A stretch of DNA of 64,000 nt from Nesterenkonia natronophila (GCF_003595215.1 NZ_QYZP01000002.1:372001-436000), one strand, 5' to 3'. Positions 45,700 to 54,199 are shown, counted from the first letter of the stretch. The notes: generated from the letters alone by a model not told the origin. Translations and numbers: made by a program.

Positions 45700-46392
45700 A
45701 TGGTTGAGAAAGTTGCACTGATCACTGGAGGTTCGCGGGGAATCGGCCGCGCGATTGCCCATGAGCTGGCTCCTGATCACCGGGTGCTGGTCGGTGGTAC
45801 CGACACTGAACGGGTCCACGAAGTGGTCTCTGCGCTTCCGAACGCGGCGCCGTTCCTGGCTGACCTCACGGATGCTGCAGCTGTGCGGCGGGCCTGGGAA
45901 GAGTCCGAAGTTCAGGAGCTGAACGTGTTGGTCCACTCTGCGGGGGTGGCGTGGACAACGCCCGTGGGGGAGGCTCCACTGGAGCAGTGGCGGGAGATGT
46001 TCGAGATCAATGTCTTCGCCGTAGCGGAGCTGACGCGCCTGGCGCTGCCTGCCCTGCGAGCTGCCGCTGGGCATGTGGTGGCCATCAATTCTGGGGCTGG
46101 TTTCAGATCCCGTTCGAACAGCGCGCTGTACTCCGGGTCAAAGTTCGCGCTGCGGGCCTTCACTGATGCTCTGCGCGAAGAGGAGCGCGGCAAGGTTCGT
46201 GTCACTTCTCTGCATCCCGGTCAGGTCGACACCGATATGCAGGTGGCCCTGCAGGCCGCCGCCGGGAACACCAATTACGACGGCGCTCGCTACATCTCTC
46301 CGGAGGCGGTCGCCAAGTCCGCTCGTTTAGCTGTCGATAATGAGGCTGCTTCAGGCATTGACGAGCTCACCATTCGTCCGATCAACCCCTGA
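45700..46392 (+). CDS. Short-chain dehydrogenase/reductase
   Basis: A 230-residue Rossmann-fold oxidoreductase. The NAD(P) motif GGSRGIGRAIA is at the N-terminus, VHSAGVAWTTP is the NNAG-like motif, and the catalytic Ser-Tyr-Lys are in INSGAGF and YSGSKFALRAF. The short size and EEERGKVRVTSLHPGQVDTDMQ pattern fit classical SDRs of unknown substrate. It is divergent from the GNAT gene (60-nt gap) and convergent with the LOG gene. Confidence 0.9.
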   Translation: MVEKVALITGGSRGIGRAIAHELAPDHRVLVGGTDTERVHEVVSALPNAAPFLADLTDAAAVRRAWEESEVQELNVLVHSAGVAWTTPVGEAPLEQWREMFEINVFAVAELTRLALPALRAAAGHVVAINSGAGFRSRSNSALYSGSKFALRAFTDALREEERGKVRVTSLHPGQVDTDMQVALQAAAGNTNYDGARYISPEAVAKSARLAVDNEAASGIDELTIRPINP

Positions 46393-46400
46393 AGTGAGGC

Positions 46401-46979
46401 TCACAAGTCTTGCACGGGAGGTCGCCACGCGCGCAGCTGGGCGATGAGGTCTCCCGGGGTGCGGGCCACGACGAGGGCGTCTCGCCGCCATCCTGCAATG
46501 AAACCTTCGGCCACCTGATGGTCGATCATCTCCAGCAGCGGGTTCCAGAAGCCCTTGACGTTGTAGAGGGCCACCGGTTTGGCGTGGATTCCCAAGTACT
46601 GCCAGGTCCACACCTCGAAGAGCTCCTCCAGGGTTCCCATGCCGCCTGGGAGCGCGACGAAAGCGTCGCCCAGTTCGCCGAGGCGGGCCTTTCGGAAGTG
46701 CATATCGGGCACGATTTCGAGATACGTGATGCCGCGGTGGGCGACCTCGCGCTCCATCAGGACCTCGGGAATCACACCGATGACTTCTCCCCGGGCCTCC
46801 AGTGCGGAGTCCGCGATCTGTCCCATCAATCCGACTTTTCCGCCGCCGTAAACCACCCCGATGGCCGCCCTCGCCAATTCGGCGCCCAGGGTGCGCACAT
46901 GCTGCTGATAGGCCAGATCGTGGCCTGAGGCGCCGCCGGTGAAGACGGTGATGCGGTGAAGGTAAGTCACACTTCCCAT
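46401..46979 (-). CDS. LOG-family protein (TIGR00730 Rossmann-fold nucleotide hydrolase)
   Basis: A 192-residue member of the LOG family. The signature PGGMGTLEELFEVWTW is intact, with the N-terminal VFTGGASG and YGGGKVGLMG nucleotide-binding loops. Such proteins are phosphoribohydrolases that release bases from nucleoside monophosphates; some make cytokinins, others act in purine metabolism. Bacterial members are often called lysine decarboxylase-like, which is misleading. It ends 8 nt from the convergent SDR stop. Confidence 0.92.
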   Translation of the reverse strand: MGSVTYLHRITVFTGGASGHDLAYQQHVRTLGAELARAAIGVVYGGGKVGLMGQIADSALEARGEVIGVIPEVLMEREVAHRGITYLEIVPDMHFRKARLGELGDAFVALPGGMGTLEELFEVWTWQYLGIHAKPVALYNVKGFWNPLLEMIDHQVAEGFIAGWRRDALVVARTPGDLIAQLRAWRPPVQDL

Positions 46980-47051
46980 CTTATAATTGCCGTTGAAGCA
47001 GGTTCCGATTTTTCATGGACCTCACTGGCCTGCTAGAATTTCGAGGTCCAT

Positions 47052-47123
47052 TCCTCCGTAGCTCAATGGCAGAGCACCCGACTGTTAATCGGGTGGTTGC
47101 TGGTTCGAGTCCAGCCGGGGGAG
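47052..47123 (+). tRNA. tRNA-Asn (anticodon GTT)
   Basis: A full cloverleaf: acceptor arm TCCTCCG/CGGGGGA (with one T-G pair), D-arm GCTC/GAGC, anticodon arm CCCGA-CTGTTAA-TCGGG with GTT at its centre, and T-arm GCTGG-TTCGAGT-CCAGC. The discriminator is G and no CCA is encoded. A terminator with a T-run follows at once. It lies 72 nt downstream of the divergently oriented LOG gene start. Confidence 0.95.
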
Positions 47124-47133
47124 CGAAGATCCA

Positions 47134-47166
47134 AGTGCCCTCTGCCCTTCGGGTGGAGGGCATTTT
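47134..47166 (+). terminator. Intrinsic terminator of the tRNA-Asn transcript
   Basis: AGTGCCCTC (47134-47142) pairs with GAGGGCATT (47156-47164), with CCC/GGG pairing inside around a TTC loop, and a run of T (47163-47166). It ends the tRNA transcript 10 nt after the gene and just before the purU ribosome-binding site. Confidence 0.75.
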
Positions 47167-47199
47167 GGTCCGCTGGCAGCTTTGGCCCGGAGGTCCCCG

Positions 47200-48069
47200 A
47201 TGAACAGTGAGCAGCGTCCCGACATCGCCCGTCTGGTGATCTCCTGTCCGGACCAGCATGGGATCGTCGCTGCCGTCTCAGAGCTCATCTTTGACATTGG
47301 CGGGAACATCATTACGCTCGATCAATACTCCACAGGTGTGGAGAACGGTCAATTTTTTCAGCGTACTGTCTTTCATCTCCCGGGGTTCGCGCAGCGCCGG
47401 CAGACGGTTCAGCAAGAGGTGGAGGAACGACTCGCGAAGCGATTCTCTATGGAGTTTCACCTCACTGCGGCTGATGAGCCGAAGCGAGTGGCCATTTTTG
47501 CTTCCAAGACCGATCACTGCCTGCTTGATCTGCTGTGGCGCCATCGCCGTGGTGACCTACCGATGGACATTTCCATGGTGGTCTCGAATCACCCGGACCT
47601 GGAGAGCGATGTTCGGCGCTTTGGCATTGATTTTCTTCACATCCCGGTGGATCGGGACAATAAGGATGCTGCTGAAGCCGAACACTTGAAGCTGCTGCGT
47701 GGGAAGGTTGATCTGGTGGTGCTGGCTCGTTACATGCAGATACTTTCGCCGTACTTTCTCGCCGAAGTCGGTGTCCCGATCATCAACATCCACCACAGCT
47801 TCCTGCCCGCATTCATTGGTGCGGGACCGTACCAGAAGGCAAAAGATCGTGGCGTGAAGCTCATTGGAGCCACAGCTCACTACGTCACTGAAGACCTTGA
47901 TGAGGGGCCCATCATAGAGCAGGACGTCATCCGCGTCTCCCACGCCGATGACGTTGCCCAGCTCACACGTTTTGGGGCGGACGTGGAGCGCGCCGTGCTC
48001 TCCAGAGCCGTGAAGTGGCACTGCGAAGACCGGGTTATTCGGCACGGCAGCACGACGATCGTTTTCTAG
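47200..48069 (+). CDS. purU: Formyltetrahydrofolate deformylase
   Basis: Hydrolyses 10-formyltetrahydrofolate to formate and tetrahydrofolate, balancing one-carbon units. The 289-residue protein has an N-terminal ACT domain (LVISCPDQHGIVAAVSELIF) and a formyltransferase-fold catalytic domain with the Asn/His site in INIHHSFLPAF and the Asp in ATAHYVTEDLDEGPII. The ATG at 47200 has GGAGG 6 nt upstream, so the more upstream in-frame start at 47182 is not used. It ends before a strong 16-bp terminator. Confidence 0.95.
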   Translation: MNSEQRPDIARLVISCPDQHGIVAAVSELIFDIGGNIITLDQYSTGVENGQFFQRTVFHLPGFAQRRQTVQQEVEERLAKRFSMEFHLTAADEPKRVAIFASKTDHCLLDLLWRHRRGDLPMDISMVVSNHPDLESDVRRFGIDFLHIPVDRDNKDAAEAEHLKLLRGKVDLVVLARYMQILSPYFLAEVGVPIINIHHSFLPAFIGAGPYQKAKDRGVKLIGATAHYVTEDLDEGPIIEQDVIRVSHADDVAQLTRFGADVERAVLSRAVKWHCEDRVIRHGSTTIVF

Positions 48070-48077
48070 GGGTTGAA

Positions 48078-48115
48078 CAGGAAGAGGGCCGCCGGGAACG
48101 GCGGCCCTCTTCCTG
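48078..48115. terminator. Bidirectional terminator between purU and hsp20
   Basis: A perfect 16-bp stem (48078-48093 with 48100-48115; arms CAGGAAGAGGGCCGCC and its complement) and a 6-nt loop GGGAAC. It lies between convergent genes. There is no T-run, but the stem is strong. Confidence 0.75.
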
Positions 48116-48141
48116 CACCTACATGGTGGTGCTCGGCGGTC

Positions 48142-48627
48142 TTACTGTTTGATCTCTTTGGCTTCGGCTCCGGTAGAGCTCACCTGCTGCGAGTTTGGGT
48201 TGGACCTGACGCGGATGCGCTGCGGCTGCTCCTCTGCGTAGACACCGGCCACGCGCACTGTGAGGACGCCGGCCTCGTATTCAGCGGAGATGGCGCTGTC
48301 GCGCACGGCTTCGGGCAGGTGCAGGGTGCGGGAGAAGGTGCCGTAGCGGACTTCGCGGAATCCCTCGGCCCCATGGCGGACTTTGCGCTCGCCGGCGATG
48401 GTCAGCGTCCTCCCGCCGTTGGAAAGTTCTACGGAGATGTCACTTTCCGGGTCAACGCCGGGAAGGTCGACCGAAGCCACCAGGTCTTCGTCCTCCCTGC
48501 GGGCGTCCACAGGCGGAACGAATCCGGATCTGCGCTGGTCCTCGTTGAACTGTGGCATGCGGGACTGGCGGAGAATGTCATCCACCAGGGCGAAAGGATC
48601 AAGGCGGGTAAAGGTTGAGTCGATCAT
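48142..48627 (-). CDS. Hsp20-family small heat-shock protein (HAIR-controlled copy)
   Basis: A 161-residue alpha-crystallin-type chaperone that holds unfolded proteins as oligomers. The core has the ACD strands (DLVASVDLPGVDPESDISVE; GERKVRHGAEGF; VRYGTFSRTLHLPEAV) and the AGVLTVRV region with the IxV-like tail (QPQRIRVR). The ATG at 48627 is chosen; AAGGAG lies 10 nt upstream. The divergent region upstream holds an HspR-type HAIR element, so heat induction through HspR is expected. It is a different subtype from the second hsp20 at 61380. Confidence 0.92.
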   Translation of the reverse strand: MIDSTFTRLDPFALVDDILRQSRMPQFNEDQRRSGFVPPVDARREDEDLVASVDLPGVDPESDISVELSNGGRTLTIAGERKVRHGAEGFREVRYGTFSRTLHLPEAVRDSAISAEYEAGVLTVRVAGVYAEEQPQRIRVRSNPNSQQVSSTGAEAKEIKQ

Positions 48628-48736
48628 CAGCAATCAGCTCCTTTCAGGGAAGCAACTCATCACCTACAACGGTGGACTGTGCCACTGTGACACTGTCATT
48701 CGATCAAACGACGGAGCCCCCGCAGGTATTCCCAAA

Positions 48737-48757
48737 GTTGAGCCACTCGCACTCAAG
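48737..48757 (-). promoter_or_regulatory. HAIR element (HspR operator) upstream of hsp20
   Basis: gTTGAGc-N7-ACTCAAG at 48737-48757 matches the actinobacterial HspR operator CTTGAGT-N7-ACTCAAG at 12 of 14 positions. Read on the minus strand it overlaps a possible -35 (TTGAGT) with GAATAC about 19 nt further on. It lies 110 nt before the hsp20 start. HspR would repress the gene until heat shock. Confidence 0.75.
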
Positions 48758-48842
48758 ATACTCTCTCCTAGATTTCAGTATGAGTATCTTTCGTAGTAGC
48801 CACCTTGGCCACTTAGGGTCACCTGTCTTGTAGGCTGAAGTG

Positions 48843-49697
48843 ATGTCGCCCTCGAACTCCGCCAAGCAGAAGAAGCCTCGTAAGCCCAAAGTCCAATCCC
48901 TGCTGGAAGTGGTCCGCACGGAGCGGCTCACCCCCCATATGGTGCGCCTCGTGCTCGGCGGGAAGCAGTTTGATTCGATTGAATTCAAAGGTGGCACCGA
49001 CCAGTACATCAAGTTGCTGTTTGCCGACCCAGCGCTGGGGCTGCGCAGGCCCTACGACATGGAGGCGCTCCGGGAACTGCTCCCCGCACAGCAGATGCCA
49101 GTTCGTCGGACGTACACCATCCGGCATATCGACTGGAAGAACAAGCACATCTGGGTGGACTTCGTCATCCATGGCGATGAAGGCGTCGCGGGCCCCTGGG
49201 CCGCACAAGCGCAGCCAGGGGATCTCATCAGTTTCTTCGGACCTGGTTCGGGCTACACCCCCAGACCCGAGGCCGACTTTCACCTCATTGCCGGTGACGA
49301 GGCCGCTCTGCCAGCTGTCGCAGCAGCGTTGGAAGGAATGGACCGGAACGCCCGCGGCGTCGCGGTTCTGGAGGTTCGTGACTCCTCAGAGGAGGTGCCC
49401 CTGAGCGCCCCAGAGGGTATTGACGTACGGTGGCTGCACCGGGGAGGCGATTTCACACCTGAGACCACCCGCCTCGCCGAGCACCTGCAGGCCGTGGACA
49501 TACCCGACGGTGACGTCCAGGTCTTCATCCACGGGGAGCGGGAGCAGATGAAGCGCATCCGGAAGATGCTGGTCAAGGAGCGTGGGCTGGAACGCAAGGG
49601 AATGTCATTGTCGGCCTACTGGGCCTACGGGCGTATAGAAGACCAATTCCAAGCGGAGAAAAAGACGCCTCAGGGGAAAATCGACCCCGACGGCTAG
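48843..49697 (+). CDS. Siderophore-interacting protein (FAD-dependent ferric-siderophore reductase)
   Basis: A 284-residue cytoplasmic flavoprotein that releases iron from imported siderophores. The FAD-binding RRTYTIRHID and WVDFVIHGDEGVAGPWA motifs and the SIP C-terminal NAD(P)-binding part with AGDEAALPAVAAALEGM and SAYWAYGR are visible. The N-terminus is Lys-rich. ATG at 48843 is used; a GTG directly upstream would add one residue. A TTAGG half-site lies upstream, but a full iron-box is not visible. It overlaps the convergent TM2 gene by 4 nt. Confidence 0.92.
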   Translation: MSPSNSAKQKKPRKPKVQSLLEVVRTERLTPHMVRLVLGGKQFDSIEFKGGTDQYIKLLFADPALGLRRPYDMEALRELLPAQQMPVRRTYTIRHIDWKNKHIWVDFVIHGDEGVAGPWAAQAQPGDLISFFGPGSGYTPRPEADFHLIAGDEAALPAVAAALEGMDRNARGVAVLEVRDSSEEVPLSAPEGIDVRWLHRGGDFTPETTRLAEHLQAVDIPDGDVQVFIHGEREQMKRIRKMLVKERGLERKGMSLSAYWAYGRIEDQFQAEKKTPQGKIDPDG

Positions 49698-50140
49698 CTG
49701 GTCACTCCGGAGCTGGTGCCGATCACCAGGGCGACGATCAGCCAGCCGACCAGTACCAGCACAGTGGCCGCCGCGCAGATGCCGGCGAACCGGGTGAAGC
49801 CTTGAAGCCGACGGTCCGCCCGGTCCCGCATAGTGCCCGACAGCAGAAGGAACAGGTCGATGATCGTCCAAGCACCGACCACGCCGATCAGCGCCAGCCC
49901 TGCGTTGGGCACATCAAGTATCAGCAGCACCACTCCTGCGCAGAACAGGCTGGTCTTCAGCACAGCGGTGGGAAGATATCCCAAGTAATATCGCTGAGCT
50001 CCAATTGGGCCCAGAAACAATGCCAGAGCCCAGGCGATCAGGAACTTCTTGGTCGATTCGGGCTGGGTCTCAAAGGCAAGCCGGTCCTCATCGGTGTACG
50101 TGTTGGCGTACAGCTCATCGAGATCATAGTTACCGGCCAT
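49694..50140 (-). CDS. TM2-domain membrane protein
   Basis: A 148-residue protein: an acidic N-terminus (DLDELYANTYTDEDRL), then the TM2 domain (FLIAWALALFLGPIGAQRYYLGYLPTAVLKT) with the conserved Gly-x-x-x-x-x-Tyr-Leu-Gly pattern, then two more helices. The start at ATG 50140 is preferred to the longer open frame. Function unknown; TM2 proteins are small membrane proteins of undefined role. Confidence 0.88.
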   Translation of the reverse strand: MAGNYDLDELYANTYTDEDRLAFETQPESTKKFLIAWALALFLGPIGAQRYYLGYLPTAVLKTSLFCAGVVLLILDVPNAGLALIGVVGAWTIIDLFLLLSGTMRDRADRRLQGFTRFAGICAAATVLVLVGWLIVALVIGTSSGVTS

Positions 50141-50251
50141 ACATTCAAGTCTAGCGCCAACACAAGCCAGTGCACTGCGCACCTGACAAGGGATGCAGGT
50201 GGTAGTTTGGACCTGAATACACGCTTCTCAACTATGGATGGAGGCGCTGTC

Positions 50252-51070
50252 GTGGCGCAGCAGACTAACCAGAGCGCGGCATCGAAACCTTCCGTGCTCG
50301 ATGTCGCCAAAGTTCTCGCAAGGCTCGGGCCCAAGCAGATCAACGATGAGATCTCCCTGGCCATCGCCCAGTTGAAGGCGAAGGGAATCGCCGCTGGTGT
50401 CGCTGCAGCCCTCATGGTTGTCGGGCTGGTGTTTCTCACCTTCCTGGTGGTGGCTCTGATTGTGGCCGCAATCGCCGGACTGCACGCTGCGGGATTGGCA
50501 CTGTGGGTCGCCGCGCTCATCGTGGCCGGGGCCTTCTTGCTGATCGCACTGATCTTTGCGCTGGTCGCCCTGCTGAAGTTCAAGGGCGCTCAGCCTCTGA
50601 CCCCGCAGGATGCCATACGCGGTTTCCGAATGGACCTCGGCGTGGCGAGAGAGGGCTCTGACTTCGATCCTGCGTCTTTGGACAGGGCGGATGAGGAGCG
50701 TCGCCAGGCCAAAGAAGAGGCCAAGCGTCGGGCCGCGGAGCAGAAGAAGACCCCCGGTGAGGGTGAGCCGGAGAAGCCCACTTACACTGAGCTGCTGCGC
50801 CGTACGGCCCTGCGCCGCGATCACATCGCAGGTCTGCAGGACCAGCTCCGAAACCGGTTCACAAAGAGCAGCTCGAGTAAAGAGCAGGCGGGCGGTGGAC
50901 AACCCCCGATCGCGCCGTCACCCCCAGCAACCGCTCAGCCGCAGACCGCCCCTCATGACGAGGGTCGCGGCGCCAAGGAGTTCTTGGCAGAGCGCTGGAA
51001 GCCGCTGGCTGTGGCCGCGGGCTCCACCGCTGCCGCCGGAGCGTTTCTGCGTGAGCTCATCAAGAAATAG
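50252..51070 (+). CDS. Phage-holin-family (superfamily IV) membrane protein
   Basis: A 272-residue protein. The first half carries two long helices (GVAAALMVVGLVFLTFLVVALIVAAI; LALWVAALIVAGAFLLIALIFALVALL) in the arrangement of the actinobacterial holin-like family, chromosomal and not phage-specific. The C-terminal half is charged (ADEERRQAKEEAKRRAAEQ), then Pro/Gln-rich, ending in a small amphipathic helix. I start at the GTG at 50252, with GGAGG 7 nt upstream, rather than at an ATG at 50234. It precedes the CDP-alcohol transferase by 9 nt. Membrane organisation is a possible role. Confidence 0.8.
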   Translation: MAQQTNQSAASKPSVLDVAKVLARLGPKQINDEISLAIAQLKAKGIAAGVAAALMVVGLVFLTFLVVALIVAAIAGLHAAGLALWVAALIVAGAFLLIALIFALVALLKFKGAQPLTPQDAIRGFRMDLGVAREGSDFDPASLDRADEERRQAKEEAKRRAAEQKKTPGEGEPEKPTYTELLRRTALRRDHIAGLQDQLRNRFTKSSSSKEQAGGGQPPIAPSPPATAQPQTAPHDEGRGAKEFLAERWKPLAVAAGSTAAAGAFLRELIKK

Positions 51071-51079
51071 CTGAGCCCC

Positions 51080-51850
51080 GTGAGGATCTTTGGTGCCGGA
51101 ACGCGCCGGGGTTTCGAGTACACCGTCAGGGAGACCTTCTGGACTGTCCCAAATGTTGTGACGGTTCTGCGATTCCTGCTCATCCCAGTCTTCGTCTACC
51201 TCGTGGGCGAAGAGGAGCACATGCCCGCTTTCTGGGTCTTAGTTGCGTTGGGAGCCACCGACTGGCTCGACGGTTTCATCGCTCGGTTCTTCAACCAGAT
51301 GTCCACAGTGGGCCGTTGGTTGGATCCGCTGGCTGACCGAATCGCCATGATTGTGGTGACGCTTACCCTGGTCCACGCCGAGATCGCTCCCTGGTGGCTC
51401 ATATGGGCGATCCTTGTTCCTGACCTGGTCCTCCTGGTCAACTCAGCCATCCTCTTTGCAGGATCACCCCAACTGTCCGTCTCAGGCCTGGGCAGAGTGC
51501 GCACCGCCTCACTGATGGTCAGCCTGCCGCTGCTTCTGCTGGCGCAGCTGCCAGAGTTTGCCGAGTATGTGAATGGGCTCTTCCCGCTGATAGTTGAATC
51601 TTTCCTGGTCGCGGCGGCCGTGATGCACATTATCGCCTCCGCCGACTACTTCGTCCAAGCACTCGGCAAGTTCAAGAAACTGCGAGCAGCGAACATCAAC
51701 CCGTGGAGACGCAGCACCTGGGCCCGGATAGGCGTAGCCGCACCGGCCGGTGGTCCTCTTGTCGGGAGGGCAGACCCGCGCCCATCCCCTCCGCGTGCCA
51801 GCCCTGCAGATGCAGCGGAACGCTCCCCGCGGAGGGCCGAGGAAGAGTGA
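51080..51850 (+). CDS. CDP-alcohol phosphatidyltransferase family protein (PgsA-like)
   Basis: A 256-residue membrane enzyme that condenses a CDP-diacylglycerol or CDP-alcohol with an alcohol acceptor in lipid synthesis. The signature D-G-x2-A-R-x8-G-x3-D-x3-D is complete in DGFIARFFNQMSTVGRWLDP and the following LADR. About six TM helices follow, and a Pro/Ser/Arg-rich C-terminal tail of about 45 residues. It starts at GTG 51080. It overlaps the GT4 gene by 4 nt (GTGA), so the two are coupled, suggesting that the glycosyltransferase modifies the lipid made here. Confidence 0.9.
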   Translation: MRIFGAGTRRGFEYTVRETFWTVPNVVTVLRFLLIPVFVYLVGEEEHMPAFWVLVALGATDWLDGFIARFFNQMSTVGRWLDPLADRIAMIVVTLTLVHAEIAPWWLIWAILVPDLVLLVNSAILFAGSPQLSVSGLGRVRTASLMVSLPLLLLAQLPEFAEYVNGLFPLIVESFLVAAAVMHIIASADYFVQALGKFKKLRAANINPWRRSTWARIGVAAPAGGPLVGRADPRPSPPRASPADAAERSPRRAEEE

Positions 51851-53043
51851 GCCACCGCAAGTCGCTGACCGTTCTCATTGCTGCTGACACTTATCCGCCC
51901 GATGTCAATGGAGCAGCAATCTTCGGCTATCGCTTAGCCAGGCACATGACAGCACGTGGGCATGAGGTACATATCGCGGCCGCGCGGCCGGTTCCCGGCC
52001 CGGATGTGGTCGAACACCACGAGGAAGCCACGGTTCACCGCTTCCGCTCTTTCAAAGCACCCACGCACGAATATCACCGCCTGTGCCTGCCGTGGCTGGT
52101 GGAACCGGCTATGCGTCGCCTCGTGAACAGGATTCGACCTGACGTCGTCCACGTGCAATGCCACTACATGATCGGCAAGGCCGCGATTCTCGCCGCCGAC
52201 GCCGCGCGAGTCAGGACCGTGGCAACCAACCACTTCATGCCGGAGAACCTCGACCCCTTCCTTCCGTTCCCCAAGTGGTTCAAGCGGATAGTGGCTAGGA
52301 ATTCGTGGAAGGACATGGGGCGGTTGATGGGCAGAGCATCTGTGGTCACCACTCCCACCCCACTGGCCGCGGACACGATGCGTGCCAAGGGTGGATTCGA
52401 GCATGTGCTTCCGCTCTCCAACGGAATCGACGTGGACCATTACAGTCCCCGTCCCGGTGAATCCATTCCTCGGCGGACCAAACCAACGGTGCTCTTTGTG
52501 GGGCGGCTCGCAGTGGAGAAGAATGTGGACGTGCTGATTGACGCGGTGGCCAAGACTGCTCCGGAGCTGGGTATCTGCGCAGAGATCGTCGGCGATGGTG
52601 ATCAGCGGGACAAGCTCCGCGAACAGACCGCAGAGCTGGGCATCGAGGATCGATTCACCTTCAGGGGCCATGTTGATGATGCTCAGCTGCGCGAAGCCTA
52701 CATCGCCGCCGATGTGTTCTGCCAGCCCGGCACTTCCGAGCTGCAGTCCCTGGTCTCATTGGAAGCCATGAGTGCAGCTAAGCCGGTGGTTCTGGCCGAT
52801 GCCTTGGCACTGCCGCACTTGGTGGCTGAGGGGGAGAACGGATTTCTCTTTGAGCCGTTCAACAGCGAGCACCTGGCCGAACAGCTCAACCGCATCTTCC
52901 GCATATCACCACAGCAGCGCGCTGCCATGGGGCGGGTGAGTCGAGAGAAGGCTGGCCAGCACGCTATCGGCAGAACCATGGCGACCTACGAGAAGCTCTA
53001 CTACGGGGCCGATTGGGCAGAGACCTACCAGTTCGAGTGTTAA
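51847..53043 (+). CDS. Group 4 glycosyltransferase, coupled to the CDP-alcohol transferase
   Basis: A 398-residue GT-B fold enzyme. N-terminal acceptor domain ADTYPPDVNGAAIFGYRLAR and donor domain with LSNGIDVDHYSPR, VLFVGRLAVEKNVDVLIDAV and the EX7E-like motif in TSELQSLVSLEAMSAAKPVV are typical of GT4 enzymes such as phosphatidylinositol mannosyl- or diacylglycerol glucosyltransferases. The GTG at 51847 overlaps the previous stop. Coupling to a CDP-alcohol transferase supports a glycolipid product. The sugar donor cannot be told. Confidence 0.88.
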   Translation: MSHRKSLTVLIAADTYPPDVNGAAIFGYRLARHMTARGHEVHIAAARPVPGPDVVEHHEEATVHRFRSFKAPTHEYHRLCLPWLVEPAMRRLVNRIRPDVVHVQCHYMIGKAAILAADAARVRTVATNHFMPENLDPFLPFPKWFKRIVARNSWKDMGRLMGRASVVTTPTPLAADTMRAKGGFEHVLPLSNGIDVDHYSPRPGESIPRRTKPTVLFVGRLAVEKNVDVLIDAVAKTAPELGICAEIVGDGDQRDKLREQTAELGIEDRFTFRGHVDDAQLREAYIAADVFCQPGTSELQSLVSLEAMSAAKPVVLADALALPHLVAEGENGFLFEPFNSEHLAEQLNRIFRISPQQRAAMGRVSREKAGQHAIGRTMATYEKLYYGADWAETYQFEC

Positions 53044-53056
53044 CCCGCAGAATGTG

Positions 53057-54142
53057 CTAGCTAGTGTCTGCCAAGGATTCGGCCAACGCTATCAGCTGCG
53101 TGGCCGATTGCGCCCAGGAGTAGTCTCGACTCCGTGCCCGGGCTGCTCGGCTGGCTGCAGCGAAGGTCTGCGGATTTTCCAGGCTGCGCACGGCAGTTGC
53201 AAGACGCCACGGATCATCGTCACCGATAATCTGCGCGGCGTGAGTCGCGCTGGCAGATCCGGCGACCTCACGGAAGATCGGAAGCTCCGAGGTGACCACC
53301 GGGGTGCCGTGACTGAGAGCCTCAACCACCGGCAGGCAGAACCCTTCCGCATGCGAGAGAGTCACCAGTGCTGTGGCTCGCCGCAAGAGGTGGTAATAGT
53401 CCGAGTCCGCTATACCGTTGTGAAAGATCAGCTGCCCGGGCCGCTGTGCGAGTGCCGCGAGCTGTGCCCGCTGTGCCGGGTCAACAGGCGAGCACAGATG
53501 CAACCGATAGTCGGGAAGCGCATTGATCCCCGCGACGAGCGCCGTCACGTTCTTGTACCCCATGAACGACCCCATATACACCAAGTCCTTCTGAGGTTTC
53601 TGATGGGGATCGCGTGGTTCGTTCACTTCTTGGGGGGCGTTGGAGATCAGGTGCACCGGCCGGTGGGTCAGTCGGTGATCGCTGATCAGCTCGGCTGTGG
53701 TCTGGGAGACGGTGGCGACGGCGTCGGCCCGGTTCAGTGCCATCCGCTGCGGCACATAGCTGAGGTGGTAGAGCCACCATCCAAGCCGCACCGGACTCGG
53801 AAGGTTCCTCGGTGGGGTCCGGTGTTGGTAGTAGATGAGGTCATGCAGGGTGAGGATCAGCCGATAACGCCTGCCCAGACTGCCCATAGTCTGCATGGGC
53901 GAGAACACGACATCGGGGGAGTGGGGATTGATCTGGCGGGCTACGAACGGCTCGTTCGGGCCGGTGGGTGAGCTGAGGCGCAGGTGTGGAAGGTCCGGCA
54001 GCTGTTTCAACTGATCCGGGTCGTGAACCAGCATGGTGATGTCAGCCATGCCAGCGGCGGACCTGACCAGAGAGGCGGTGTACCGAGAGATCCCGTCATG
54101 TACTTTCGGGCGCACATAGCGGCAGTCAATGAAGAGCCTCAT
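53057..54142 (-). CDS. Group 4 glycosyltransferase (second, convergent)
   Basis: A 361-residue GT-B enzyme. It has LFIDCRYVRPKVHDGISRYT at the N-terminus, VYMGSFMGYKNVTALVAGI at the donor domain and SHAEGFCLPVVEALSHGTPVV as the EX7E site. The start at 54142 fits MRLFIDCRY; a longer frame is not credible. It converges on the other GT4 with a 13-nt gap and diverges from the MDR dehydrogenase with a 57-nt gap. Probable role: addition of a further sugar in the same glycoconjugate. Confidence 0.85.
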   Translation of the reverse strand: MRLFIDCRYVRPKVHDGISRYTASLVRSAAGMADITMLVHDPDQLKQLPDLPHLRLSSPTGPNEPFVARQINPHSPDVVFSPMQTMGSLGRRYRLILTLHDLIYYQHRTPPRNLPSPVRLGWWLYHLSYVPQRMALNRADAVATVSQTTAELISDHRLTHRPVHLISNAPQEVNEPRDPHQKPQKDLVYMGSFMGYKNVTALVAGINALPDYRLHLCSPVDPAQRAQLAALAQRPGQLIFHNGIADSDYYHLLRRATALVTLSHAEGFCLPVVEALSHGTPVVTSELPIFREVAGSASATHAAQIIGDDDPWRLATAVRSLENPQTFAAASRAARARSRDYSWAQSATQLIALAESLADTS

Positions 54143-54199
54143 GGAGCTCAGTCTTTCACTTCCAGGTGTTGCTCCGGTCCACGTGCGACGATAGGTCAG

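Noticed and set aside
45640..46074. N-terminal extension of the GNAT gene
   Set aside because: It is antisense to the SDR gene and lacks protein-like sequence; the ATG at 45639 gives a complete GNAT domain.
48800..48842. DtxR/IdeR iron box upstream of the siderophore-interacting gene
   Set aside because: Only a TTAGG half-site is present; the other half does not match.
50252..51070. Prophage indicated by a holin-family gene
   Set aside because: Chromosomal holin-like proteins of this type are common in Actinobacteria, and no other phage genes adjoin it.
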